NCBI GenBank assembly: GCA_002189035.1
Contig: NEEC01000002.1
Location: forward strand, 186,001 to 250,000
DNA from: Utricularia gibba
Lineage: Eukaryota > Streptophyta > Magnoliopsida > Lamiales > Lentibulariaceae
Direction: 5' to 3'
Length of the DNA stretch: 64,000 nt
Below are positions 34,925 through 46,241 of the stretch, piece after piece. Each line of letters begins with the position of its first letter. Position 1 is the stretch's first letter. Below the pieces are notes generated by a model, which worked only from the letters and a program-made list of their open reading frames with translations, did no database searches and was not told where the DNA came from. A program made the translations under genes and the position numbers.

Positions 34925-37237
34925 ATGGATGTTTGTCTACCCACTTCAACATTAAACTGAACATAAAAGGTTGTAGGGTATGCACTTGTATTTAATAACC
35001 TCAACCGCTTGCAAAAGACTCGTTTTTTTTTTTTTTTTGTTGGGGTAAGAAAAAAAAACTAAGTCGAAGGTATTTGGAATGGGGGGTGGGGAATTGATAG
35101 AATGGAGGGTCACGAGAGAGGACGCGCAATTATGTGCCCCAATAATTTCACATGCATTGCACTGCATGCACGTATCGTGATATGGATTCATGGGAGCATT
35201 CATATCAAGGTTCACACTTGAAAAATAATGCACCCCGAGTACTCTTTTTGTTCGTAGTCCTCCTATCCACCACCTCACTCGCCAAACATCGAAAATGAGT
35301 CTGAATCGGTTAATCGGTAATCTATCCTTTTCTCATCGATCGCAAAAACTAAGTAACCTTGTGGGACGTGGATTGAAGCAAAACCAGAGGACCGAAGTAG
35401 GGATGAGGGTGTACGAACACCATCGGTTTCACCATACCATGCCCGGATAGTAAAACACAGTCTTTTAACTTTCGCCACCCCAACCCATCAAGTTATTTCC
35501 CTGTTCATTCCTCGATATCCGCAGCATTCCTGGTATTATGTATCATGTTGCACAACACGTAGTCCTATTCTCGTGGTTTTTTTTTCTTCTTTTACAGAGG
35601 GCTTCATAACATTCTCCATGGATTATTGATTTGTGTCAGCCCCTCGCCAGTGCATGCTTCGTCTACTACATCTGAGACAACGAATATGTTTGGATTCATA
35701 GTAAGGAAGGCCAAGTCTTGTATGTTGTTTGGTACACCAACACCAGCTCATCAAGCCCCAAATTGTCTATGCTTACGACGAAGGCGGTTTTTAGAATACT
35801 AACCACCCTTCAATCCGTATTTTGTTGTTGTAGGCTGGCTGGCTATTCTTTTGAGCGTCCACATGGGCGGTGGTATATTCAGAGGAGATGGAATGGAAGG
35901 AATGGAATACTTCCTTTTTCCCAGAGGTCAACAACCGCTTTGCGCTGCTCTCTTTAATCTCTCGGTTCACGGAAACACTGCTGCAACTTGTCCATTTGTC
36001 CTCCATTTCTTTGACATCCCTCCCCCGTAATTCTTTCTTTCACCGCTACCCTTTTCTACTTTTTTCACGGAGTCGGAAGAACTCATGAATTAAAAGCAAG
36101 CACAGCGTTGAACACTTGCAACTAGAAGGGGCCTCGGGCCACCCTGATCCGGTGCGGATCAACATGTTCCTTAAGTCTCTGCATCGTGTTATACAGGAGG
36201 AGTTGGATGGATCACATGGGGCGCTTGTGGTGGGTGTGGAATAAAGCAACGGGATGCGAAGCAGCAGCAGCAGACGAAGAAGAATCCCCAAAGTGGCGTG
36301 GGGGGATGGATTACTTGATGCTCAGATATTCTTGCTATCCTAATTGCTGCTTTGTATAACTGTAAAGTGTGTCCAGTGAATATACCACAACTTTGGGTCC
36401 AAAGGGCTCCCCTTTTCCTCTCTTAAATTCTCCACGCAATCCAACTGAATGGATTAAACCATGGGAGAGCCACAACCACACAACACCCTCTTTCCAACAA
36501 TCATGTGTTAAATCACATTTGAAAAAATCACGTTCAACTGTTTATTATTGATATATAGTCTATCATATACTCAATCACTTCAATATTCAGACGTGAAATT
36601 ATTTGCTTTGATACCCATTTTAAATTCGATTTGATCTTGGACTGATTAAAACTTCATTATTTTTATGATTATAGTTAGTGATTGTCATCTAAACCTAATG
36701 TATATTTTTTTTAAATCAAAACTTAAATCAATGGTCCATCTTGATCATCCAAACCATATCTCACAAGATAAACCTAAAAATTTGATGGATCAAGCGAATA
36801 CGTACAATTAATCAAATATTAGACTAAACTGATGATTAATAATATATACTCTTTTTATATAATTAATCATATCACTTGTTATGTAATCTTTTAAGATTAG
36901 AGGCATTGAGACAGAAGGTAGTTGTAATTGTAAGAAGACAACCTTAAATAGTGAGACAGTAATTGCGACCTACTCCCCCCAACTCTTTTTGTCTCTACGT
37001 GCAGCCCTACGAGTAAATGCCATAATGCAATGCTGCAATACGTTTCCAAAATAAATAAATAAAATCCCCCAATATTTTACATTTACTTGTGAAGCCACAG
37101 ATATTCCACGACAGTCACCATGATTATGGCCTATTTTTCTTGATGATTTTCGGACCGCAAAATATCAAAATATGCGCTAATTACTTTTCGGGAACACGGA
37201 CACCATTTATATGACCAAAATCTTAAATAAATATGAA

Positions 37238-37278
37238 ACCCCTAAATATACCCTAAACCCTAAACCCCAAACCCCTAA
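37238..37278. repeat. Telomere-like CCCTAAA patch
   Basis: Two perfect CCCTAAA units (37251-37264) lie among degenerate copies. This is the Arabidopsis-type plant telomere unit; short copies like this also act as telo-box (AAACCCTAA) promoter elements. Confidence 0.7.
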
Positions 37279-38916
37279 GTAGTAATTACATAACTGACAA
37301 GTTGTATGAAAGAGCAGCATGTTAATGTATGCATGACATGTGTTCCGAAATGGAGGACACCATGCCCCATGGACGTGCAGCAGCAGCAGCGCATGTTACA
37401 TATCATGTATTGTATATACACATTATGTATAGTTGTGTAGGTTTCCATGCATAATTCATGTCCTTCATGGACAGAGACATGTCATGGAATGGGATCAAAT
37501 CTGCGTTGCATGGTGCCATCATCCATCCCCCTGCGCCATCCCTATTTTCATTTTTAAAAATTAAAATGGACTTTCGAGGGTACGGTTACTCGCACCAGGA
37601 AATAAAATTTATTTTCACGAAAAGAATATATTTAATTTATTTAGAAGAGGAGCAGCAGCAGCAGCAGCATGAGTCCCTTTCCTTTCTTCCTTTTTTATTT
37701 ACCAGGTGATAATTATGAAAGTGAAATATTACCATTTTATAATATATAAAATGCTTCATTCAAATTCAATATATAAATTGGGAAACATGTCTCGACACCC
37801 GGATCCCCTTTTCATCAATATTCAAAGGAAACCGGGTTGCCCCACGCCCCGGTTCAACCTTCCCATTTCTTTTTTTTTTATTTTTTGTTTTTTAATAATC
37901 CTAACCAACCCTCAACCAGAAGTTCAGTTAGTTGTTTTCAGATGACAACTAGGGTGGGATAGGACTCCTCACAGAATAAATAAATAAATAAAATGTTTAT
38001 AACTACTTTATTTATTTATTCCTCACTTCCATCGATCGAAATCATAGTCTAGTAGTCAAATATCATTGTTGTTGTAGTTGTCACACTTCATTTTTCAAGT
38101 ATTAGAAATTTGATCACTTTATGATATGTGCGTGAAAAAACTTATTATCTTACATATAAATTTGTTTGTATTGATCCATAATTTTACAATTATTGAAATT
38201 AAAAATCCGATATGTACAAACTAAATTCAAGTACGTAATAAATATTGATCATATTAGAAAATATTAAATTTAATCAATTAATAGTAATTTATAATTCTTA
38301 TTTTAATTTCAAATTTTAATGTGAAATTATTTGTTTTATGCATATAAAATAATAATGATGAAGATGATGCTCAGTTTGAATGGGTATGTTGCAAATGGGT
38401 GGGAAGTAAACAAAAGGCACCGTTTCATTAAATAACAATAATCAATTTTATTGGTAAGTTACGTGCATGTGTTATCAGCCCCCAGGCCCGTCGAACTATA
38501 AAAACAGTACAGTACTCCCCCCGCTGGAATCTAAATTATACTCTTTTTTAAATTTAAAAAAAAAAAAGAGATTGTTTTCTGCTGTGAATAAAAAATTGAC
38601 TACGTGGGATGGTAACTAAAAAAAATTACTTTTACCTCCACTCGAGTTCATTCCTTTTCCTCTTTTTTTTTTTTTTGTTGTCTGACATACTCACTGTGGA
38701 ATTTGTCCTTGACTATTTTGATGCTCTGCTTCTTCCTGTAAATATGGTGATGGTAATTGGAAGCAAAGGATTTCCCCACGTTATTTATTTATTTTTTATT
38801 CTCTTTCTAATTTGTTGTTTGTGTCTAAGAAAATGCCCCCTTTTTTTTCTTCCTTCATCAACTCTTTTATTTGCGTCTCTGTTGTCTCATAAACCGCATG
38901 CTTAGAGGTGTCTCAT

Positions 38917-38917
<1 letters not shown>

Positions 38918-38955
<38 letters not shown>
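38918..38955. repeat. CT dinucleotide microsatellite
   Basis: An uninterrupted run of about nineteen CT units lies some 320 bases upstream of the ZF-HD start codon. CT/GA tracts in plant leaders and promoters are bound by BBR/BPC GAGA-binding proteins. Confidence 0.9.
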
Positions 38956-38958
<3 letters not shown>

Positions 38959-39271
38959 TTCCTCTTCGTCTTGCTTGATTCAGACAAATGCCTCTGTTTT
39001 CATTACATGGTGGATCAAGAAAATCTGCAGTTTAGTGTAGTGAGAGCAAGCTTAGTAATCATCCTTTGACGTCACTTGCTTTGTCTTTCTTGTGTTTCAG
39101 GTTCTTGCTTCAGTTCGTTCTGAAGCACGCAACGGGTTGCTTGATTCAACCGGCGAATCCAGGTGCGATTTCTTCAGGGATTGGAATCCAAGTGTTTTGG
39201 TGAGATTTAGCCTCAAGTTGTTTCTTTGTTTGGTTTGGTTTGGTTTTGGTCTCCAGAGAAGAAGCAAAACG

Positions 39272-40236
39272 ATGGAAGTTCCAAGTGGCCAAGAAGAAGA
39301 GATCCCAATACCTCTAAACATTTCCTATGGTGGGGGCCAACATGGGCATGCCCATATGATACATCATCATCATCATCATCAACCTCCCCACAACCACATC
39401 ATGGCTTCTTCAGTGGGCGGCGGAGGAGGAGGAGCGGCCGGTCCCCAGATACCGACCAACGGCGCAGCCCCTTTGGCCGCCGTCGAGGATCTCCACCACC
39501 AACACCATTTCAAGAAATTGGTCAAGTACAGGGAGTGCCTGAAAAACCATGCAGCCGCCATGGGAGGCAATGCCACAGACGGATGTGGAGAGTTCATGCC
39601 TAGCGGTGAAGAAGGTTCCATAGAAGCCCTAACTTGCTCGGCCTGTAGCTGCCACAGAAACTTCCACAGAAAAGAAGTGGAAGGCGAAATCACCAGCAAC
39701 CCTTGCGAGACATGTTTCCACACAGTGAACCCAAGAATAGGAGTCGGAGGGAGGAAGCTCTTCATGGGGCACCCACAAGCCATCGGTAAGCAGCAACACG
39801 CCCCTCTCGATGCAATTCATATTTTAAAATACGTACGACTCAATCTCCGGAAATACAGGATATCATGGGGGCACCCTCATTTCCGCAAGGGCCGTCGCTC
39901 CTCACCAGATGATCATGCCGTACAGCGTCGGAGCCTCGCTGCCGTCGGAGTCGGAGGATCAGGACGACGGCGGCGGGGCGGGATGTCGGGGGGGCGTCGC
40001 AGCTAGCGAAGAAGAGGTTCAGGACGAAGTTCACACAAGAGCAGAAGGACAAGATGCTGAGCTTTGCGGAGAAAGTTGGATGGAAGATACAGAAGCAGGA
40101 GGAAGGGGTGGTTCAGCAGTTCTGCCAGGAAGTTGGAGTCAAGAGAAGAGTGCTTAAGGTGTGGATGCACAATAACAAGCACAGCCTCTCCTCAAAGAAG
40201 AACCCTGAGCCTAATCCTGATCAAAACCACGTCTGA
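39272..40236 (+). CDS. Zinc-finger homeodomain (ZF-HD/ZHD) transcription factor (frame break at a G7 run)
   Basis: ZHD factors dimerise through a plant-specific zinc finger and bind DNA by a homeodomain. Two exons, 39272-39785 and 39859-40236, join by a 73-nt GT-AG intron. The His-rich N-terminus ([10 protein letters not shown]) is followed by the dimerisation finger [20 protein letters not shown]...[12 protein letters not shown] (about 88-133), then [18 protein letters not shown] and the homeodomain [16 protein letters not shown]...[15 protein letters not shown]. The homeodomain frame is offset from the preceding frame at seven Gs, 39988-39994; six Gs (or nine) restore it, giving about 296 residues. 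Read literally, the homeodomain is lost. Confidence 0.93.
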
Positions 40237-41634
40237 AAGACAGGAAACGGGAGAACAAACACTTGATTAGTATCATTTCCCTTCTCTTCAGATTTTGAGC
40301 CTTGCGCATAAAATGGAATGGATGTTGTTGTACTTTTTAGGCCCTTGTTGATTTACTTACATTCAAACCTTAGAAACCACAAAACCAATACCAATCCTAA
40401 TTAGAAGAAGGGGCATTAAACCGGGCAGACTGGGACTAAGAGTCATTGAAGAGGGAAGATACGGCATTCATAATGAGCATAAGTGAATGATTCCGGAAAA
40501 CACTACCCCCGGGCGGATTATTCTTTTTTATGAGACGGCTAGATAGAGAGTAGGAGGAGTCAAAAGAGAGGCATTTGAATGTACGTATGGCAACTTCAAG
40601 GCACGGCCTGCATCAGCTTTTAATGCCTAACTAAAGCCGCATATATATGTCTTTTTCAATGCCTTATTTTCCATCAATATGTATCTACCCAAACCAAGAA
40701 TAATTAAATTATTTGTATTTACGTGTACCATTCAAGTCTTGTGGTCCTCCCCCATACACTTATGCACACAACCCACTGCCTCTTCCTGATTGTACTCCAA
40801 ACCTCGCTTTTCTTTCTCCCTGAAGGAACAACACACACACACACACACACACACAGCACGTAAAATGAAATGAAATGCAATGTATCATCATCACTAATGA
40901 CTTTCTTCTTTCTAAGCAGGGATCTTTGTCCTGGGGTCAACGGGTGGGGGTATCGAATGGAGAAGTGAAGTATGTAGGGTACCTTTTAGGAAAGAAAGGT
41001 GCATGATGCATAGTCTGTGCCTCAGAATTATTTCCACTGACCTCCATTCCATGCTGCTGCTTGACCAAAGGATCAGTAAAAAGAGGAAAAAGGACCCTCT
41101 AACTGCATCAAATCAATTATTTTTACCAACTCCCTTCCACGCAAAATTTTACATCACTAGACAGACCCATGCTTTTCAAGGACGAGGGGATTTTAATTCG
41201 GAAAATTAGAGAGAAGGGGTGAATGAACATTCTCAAAAAGACGGGAGCATTCCTAGCAATTATGGGGGTGGTTTATTTTAGGCACTGCACTCTTGTTGGT
41301 CTTCACGGCTCAAGGGGGCAGGCAACAAGGGGGTTACTGTTTAAACAGCAAATACACGTAATACGAGACTCGACTCGACTCAAGTCAAACGACTCTGAAA
41401 AGAAGAGCTCATCTTTGCTCTTTACCTTTTCATGCAGTGTCTGGAAAACCCCAAGACCAAAAGGCTGGCACTGAGAAGCAATTTTTCAACATGCTGGGGT
41501 AGTAGAAAATCAATAAAACTCCAAATTGGAAGCTCCCTTAAGTGCCAAGCATTTCCAGGAAGCCCATCAAAGTGGTACAAGGGAACTTACAACAAATGGC
41601 AAAAATGGTTTTAAGTAGACGAGATACGGTTTCT
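40237..41634. other. Convergent region between ZF-HD and QCR6
   Basis: Both flanking genes end here, so it holds their 3' UTRs. No coding region is supported. An AC microsatellite lies at 40829-40855. Confidence 0.5.
40829..40855. repeat. AC dinucleotide microsatellite
   Basis: Thirteen CA units in a row lie about 600 bases past the ZF-HD stop codon. Confidence 0.9.
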
Positions 41635-42923
41635 TCATTTGAGATGAGAAAACAGCTTTCCAGCTACCTGTGGAGGATAACTATCGTTGTTTAGAATGGG
41701 CACTGTGAGAGGGAAGATGATGGAGCGACAAAGTAAGATGCGCGCTTACGCATCTGTCGACACAGCGCCAGAAATCGAAGTATTGGCCGGAGCAGTGTTT
41801 CTGTCCAGATTCATCACCCTTGATTCTCTTAACGCAAGCCTGTTAATATCATGAATATTGTCAAATCTGTATTAGCTAAAACTGTGGGTAAATAATACAC
41901 AGCTATAAAATGGTTTGCTGAAGGATCAGTATTCGTTTACAAAAACGCTGAAATCCATGATGTGCTATCACAGGGAACAACACATGAAAGCAAACAATGA
42001 AATAGATGCAGAGATCCATACCATGTACTCGATCATGTTCTAAAAGTATGTATGGCTAAATGACATAAACTAACTGAATAGTAGCGGAAGTTATAGAGCT
42101 TGCTTCTGGCGTTAAGTGAAAGATGCAAGATTCTAAACGACAGAAATCAGTTTAGGATAGTACAGAAATTGACTTGGCATGCACCACTCTCCCAATGATC
42201 ACAAATTATGCCGACTATGATACACAGTGCTACGTATAAAGTAAAATTACGGTAATATATAGAACCATTCCACTCTACGAAGACCCCTCCGTTCATTCAA
42301 AGGAAATCCAGGTATGATCAACGGATCCTCATGTTTTAGTTAAAAGATGACATATCCGTAAGCTGCCCTGAAAAAAATTGCAAAATGACCTGATATTCTC
42401 TAAGTGGCCGTATGCATGGCGCCTTGCAGCGCTCTTCAAGTTGGCTCTTTGGATCCACAGGCTCGTCATCGGCCCTATATATGAAAAAAGAAAAAGATAG
42501 ATAGGTTTCCAAAACAAGTTAACTTAAGAAAATGCTGAATAGGGAATCTCCCATTCCGGCGAAAGAAACTTAATAAACAGCTCGAAGAGTCATTACGAGG
42601 CAAACAGGGTAAATATGGTGTGAGCATAGCATCATCACCATCATCACTATACGCTAATCATATAGTAGCGACACTTGCTTCATATTGTAACCTTCAGCTT
42701 TTTGGAATATCAATCAGAAGGACGAAAGAACTTGAAGAAAGAAAAACAACATAAGATGATCACCATCGTTTGGAATATCAATCCGAAGGACAAAAGAACA
42801 TGAAGAAAGAAAAACAACATAAGACGATCACCATCAGAACAAAAACGAAGAAACCTAAAAAAGCAAAGGAGAATAAGAACCGAAAACGATTTACCCATGA
42901 AACACTAAAAACAATACTTACAT
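41635..42923 (-). CDS. QCR6: Mitochondrial cytochrome bc1 complex hinge subunit QCR6
   Basis: QCR6 is the small acidic hinge protein of complex III, on the intermembrane-space side next to cytochrome c1. Four exons in reverse order: the AT of the start codon ending at 42922, then 42474-42390, 41839-41750 and 41667-41635. The protein has 69 residues, identical in length to typical plant QCR6. It starts ADDEPVDPKSQLEERC after Met and holds paired Cys in CKAPC...YQAC and HC...WRCVDRC; the end is VAGKLFSHLK. The start codon exists only after splicing: AT at 42923-42922 (donor GTAAGT) joins G at 42474. Two in-frame stops, TAA TAG, lie just upstream of it. Confidence 0.93.
42475..42921 (-). other. 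QCR6 intron that interrupts the start codon
   Basis: The donor is AT|GTAAGTATT and the acceptor CATATATAG|GGCC. Exon 2 has no ATG of its own in the coding frame, so a start codon in the normal place depends on removing this 447-nt intron. Confidence 0.82.
42701..42836. repeat. 68-bp direct tandem duplication
   Basis: Two adjacent copies, 42701-42768 and 42769-42836, begin TTTGGAATATCAATC and differ at only a few bases. They lie wholly inside QCR6 intron 1. Confidence 0.88.
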
Positions 42924-43737
42924 TGTGAGAGACTATTACAACCGATACGACAAAATCTTCAAATCTGTCCGAAACCGCAAACGCATTCGCTTTAGAAAAA
43001 GCAAGCAATATCTCAGACAGCGCAATCGAAATAAAAGTTCACACATTCATCTGAAAAACTCATCCAAGAATTCTGGACGAGGATTACCTCGTTGTGCGAG
43101 GCGAGGCGGCGGAAAAGCGCTGCAACGTTCGACGACGAGGATGGCAAAAACGTGCTTCATAGTTGTAAACACACAAGCTTGGACCGGTGAACTCTGAGAC
43201 CCATCACGAAAGGCGGTTAGCACATCAATAGGACCCCACTGAGCTCGCTTCTGAGGCCTGCTCAATCTGGGCCTGGCCTGCACCGTGGACATGACCTTTG
43301 TGCGTAGGGGTCCGGGTCCATGTATTGTATTTAATGACGTCACTGATTTTCCCAAAATTAAACACCAATCCTTGAATCTTTAATCCGTACTATTTGGAAT
43401 ATCTTTGTAGTCAAATATTTGAATGAATCATTTTAATTCCAAAAAATGATTATCTTAGCGACTCAGCCGAAGAAGATTAAATAAAGAACGGTAACTTACT
43501 CCGCATGGTGAGGATTGAATACCACTGGCTCCCACGTACGAAGTGAAATGAAAAGTGATGACAAACAGCAGTCAGTAGTAGTACGATTACAAGGTCCGAA
43601 ATGAGAAGCAAGTTTTGTAGGCAAACAACAAGATGAAGGGTTGAAATCTAACTACCGATAACTGAGCTGGGGCCTCCGTTTTCGAAGTAGGATCCGCTCC
43701 ACAACAGCATGAACATGGAGCAGCATAACTCGGAAGG
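42924..43737. other. QCR6 5' leader/promoter and 3' region of the RanBP2-type gene
   Basis: No coding gene is supported. On the reverse strand a likely 5' UTR exon ends near 43090 in a GTAATC donor, so QCR6 may have a second leader intron. A TGGGCC site-II element at 43268-43273 fits a respiratory gene. The reverse ORF at 43047-43355 has no known domain. Confidence 0.5.
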
Positions 43738-46241
43738 CTACGCAACACTCACAGACTGAGCATCTACTTCTTCTCTCTTGCTTTTGCATCTGCCGATATC
43801 AAACACCAACCAAACTTGTATCAGATACATGAGTCCGTCCGGCAATGAACAACGTTGATTCCCTCACCAGAACATTCCTTATTACATCAAAAGCAACACA
43901 AACAACCACGTGCGCGAAATGGAAAACGCGTGAGACATGCTGCAAGCATCTAGAATTTAAAAGAGCTTCAGGTTCACATGAAAATGATGGTTGCCGCAGG
44001 ACACGAGAAAAATGCGAAGTACTACGGTTGTTTGTGTTTTCGTAAAAAAAATATGATTTTAAGCACCTCATAAGAAACTTTTGAGTCAAAACAAGATATT
44101 CTTCAATTTCAATTACTGACCTGTTGCAATGTGTCCGAGAGGCGTAATTGTGATTGCTGCAGATCGAGCACATCCAATCCCCATCGCGCCAGTGCTTTGC
44201 TCTGGGCACCAGAGAAGCAAGTCAGCTAACATCACAATTATTGATGGCATGCACAGCTCACATTGACTCCTAATTCCTCTAAGTCACAATGCTGCTCCTT
44301 AGAATCATGCATGGGAAGGCATTTAAATTTTGATATTTCTTTGAAAAATTTGATGAATGCTGTTGCAAGCCAGAGACTTATTACTATCAGCTCTCACCCT
44401 TCAGCAGCACGCATATAATTTACTTGTCCAGGGCCCTGGAATGGCTCAAACCCTAGAAGGGGCTGCTGCAGAACATGTGCATGTGGTTTACAGAAGGATG
44501 AAAGAAGAATTGGCATAAAAAAACTTACTACCTAAACAACTTAACATGAAATCCCTTACTTGACCAGCATTCAGTCTCTTGTTATCCCAGTTATGAATAA
44601 ACTCTTCAGATGCCAGGCGTTTTGTTCCAAGAGCTTGAGCAGTAGAAAAAAATAAATATTGATATGTTCACAACGAAAGCCACTTTCAAATTAATGATAA
44701 AGAAATGAAGCAAGAAGCAGATATATCAAATAATGGACATGATTCTGTTTACCATTTAGAGTTTTAAAAATTGCCTTAGCCTTTTAGACTTGTCACAGGC
44801 AATGTCATAGACAATTTGAAAATAAAAATAAATACCACAGAAAAAACAGGATTTTCCGCATTCTGGTTGATCCTGACATTAAAATTCAAACTCTGAAACA
44901 CACCTGCAGATACAGGGTTAACTAGAGATCCATGTGTTAGACTTGGTTTTGGAGCACTGCACTTTTTGCACTGCAATTGCAACAAGTATAGGATGCTCAT
45001 GATTACATTAAAATCGTTAAACTTGATGTATTAGAAAAGGTCAGGTCTATGTAAGAACATAAAAGTAACAGCAGTAAATCAAAAAGGAAGAAGGATACGG
45101 AGGAATGCAGTTTGTAAGCATCATACTGAAACGAAAATTGCAGTAAACCTTGAATAATCCATGGAAATGACAACCACGACAAAGAAAATCTTCTGTTGAA
45201 ATTTGAAAAAAAAAAAAAATTTTTGTGGATGAATAGACTACCTGAATGCGGGAATTATAATTATGGAAACCACAGGCGCACAACCAATCACCCGAACGCC
45301 AGCCATTAGCATTTGGTAGTGAGGGAAATGAGCTACTACCACCAGCATAAGAAATGGCAGACAGGCTGTTACCTCCCAAGGGCCAAGAAGAAGATGGGCG
45401 AAGTCCATATGAACCTGATGCCAGGTTTCCATATTGGCCAATACCAGAAAGAGGCCAGAATAAGTTTTCCATTCCACCCGGCGTTCTGGAAAAATAAGCT
45501 GGATGAGTATGGACAGAAGCTCCAGGCACTGCAATCGCTGGCATTGCTGCAATGTCCTTAGGTTGACCACACTTTTTGCACTCCTCTCTTGATGCATAAT
45601 TGTTGTTAGTGCAACCTAGTGATCCATTGCAAACAAACCCACCCCAACGCAGCCAGGAAGAGATACAGGTGAAGAATACGCACGCCAACCAGCCACCCAA
45701 CACCAGTACACATACACAAAACATAAGACATAATTTGAAAAAAAAAATATAAACATATAATATATTTCAGTCTTCATGAGCACATACAGAACAACATCAA
45801 GAAATCAAATCATAGAGACTATAAAACAGTAGAGAGAAACAAATATTTCTCATTCTCAAAAAGTAGGTCAGGTCTACATCACTTGGTATAAACAGTATGC
45901 GTTTTAAGCAGGATGCAACAATTTACTAAAAGTATGAACAATAAAAAAAAAAAAACGAGCCATATGCACACGGCCCTTAAACTATAGAATCGTGCCATGC
46001 ATGTCTTAAGCATCATGAAAGAAATTGGGATAAAAAAAATTTATTCAAATGGTGTAATCATACCACTGCAGATCCAGTCACCGACCCGGGGAAGCCATTT
46101 TGAGTCTGCAGGTGTTCTAGTGTCAACTAGGATACGGGGCTGTTTGCAACGGTTGCAAACCGACCTGAACGCATAGTTTCTATTATGGCAATTTCCGCAC
46201 TGCCAATCACCTTCTTTCCCTCCGCTACCACTGGCACTCAT
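43738..46241 (-). CDS. RanBP2-type zinc-finger protein with four fingers
   Basis: RanBP2-type fingers (W-x-C-x(2,4)-C-x3-N-x6-C-x2-C) bind single-stranded RNA or ubiquitin; plant relatives of this kind are mostly uncharacterised. Seven exons in reverse order: 46241-46064, 45615-45242, 44970-44904, 44633-44560, 44465-44398, 44201-44121, 43789-43738. They give 297 residues in an intact frame. Fingers are GDWQCGNCHNRNYAFRSVC, GDWICSGCTNNNYASREEC, GDWLCACGFHNYNSRIQC (close Cys pair CAC) and GDWMCSICSNHNYASRTHC. Between fingers 3 and 4 is a conserved block GTKRLASEEFIHNWDNKRLN. The end is DAQSVSVA. For exon 5 the second donor (GG|GTGAGA) is needed to reach EGAKHWRDGDW in frame. RNA binding is inferred from the fold only. 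Confidence 0.9.

Larger units (their letters stand above)
34253..39271. other. Gene-poor region and ZF-HD promoter
   Basis: About 5 kb with no supported coding gene; the many short ORFs lie in different frames without domains. It contains a GCACCG microsatellite, a telomere-like patch, A/T-rich DNA (36540-38400), CAG-rich runs (37380, 37650) and a CT tract at 38918-38955. The last 400 bases are probably ZF-HD promoter and 5' leader. I looked for common plant miRNA sequences and saw none. Confidence 0.5.

Noticed and set aside
1468-39994. Programmed ribosomal frameshifting as the cause of the six frame breaks
   Set aside because: No slippery heptamer with downstream structure is shared, and the genes are unrelated. 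Run-length error is simpler.
40772-40790. Part-match to miR408 (CACTGCCTCTTCC)
   Set aside because: Only 13 bases match and no complementary arm was seen nearby to form a precursor hairpin.
43047-43355. Reverse ORF of 102 residues upstream of QCR6
   Set aside because: It spans the predicted QCR6 leader exon and donor site and has no known domain.
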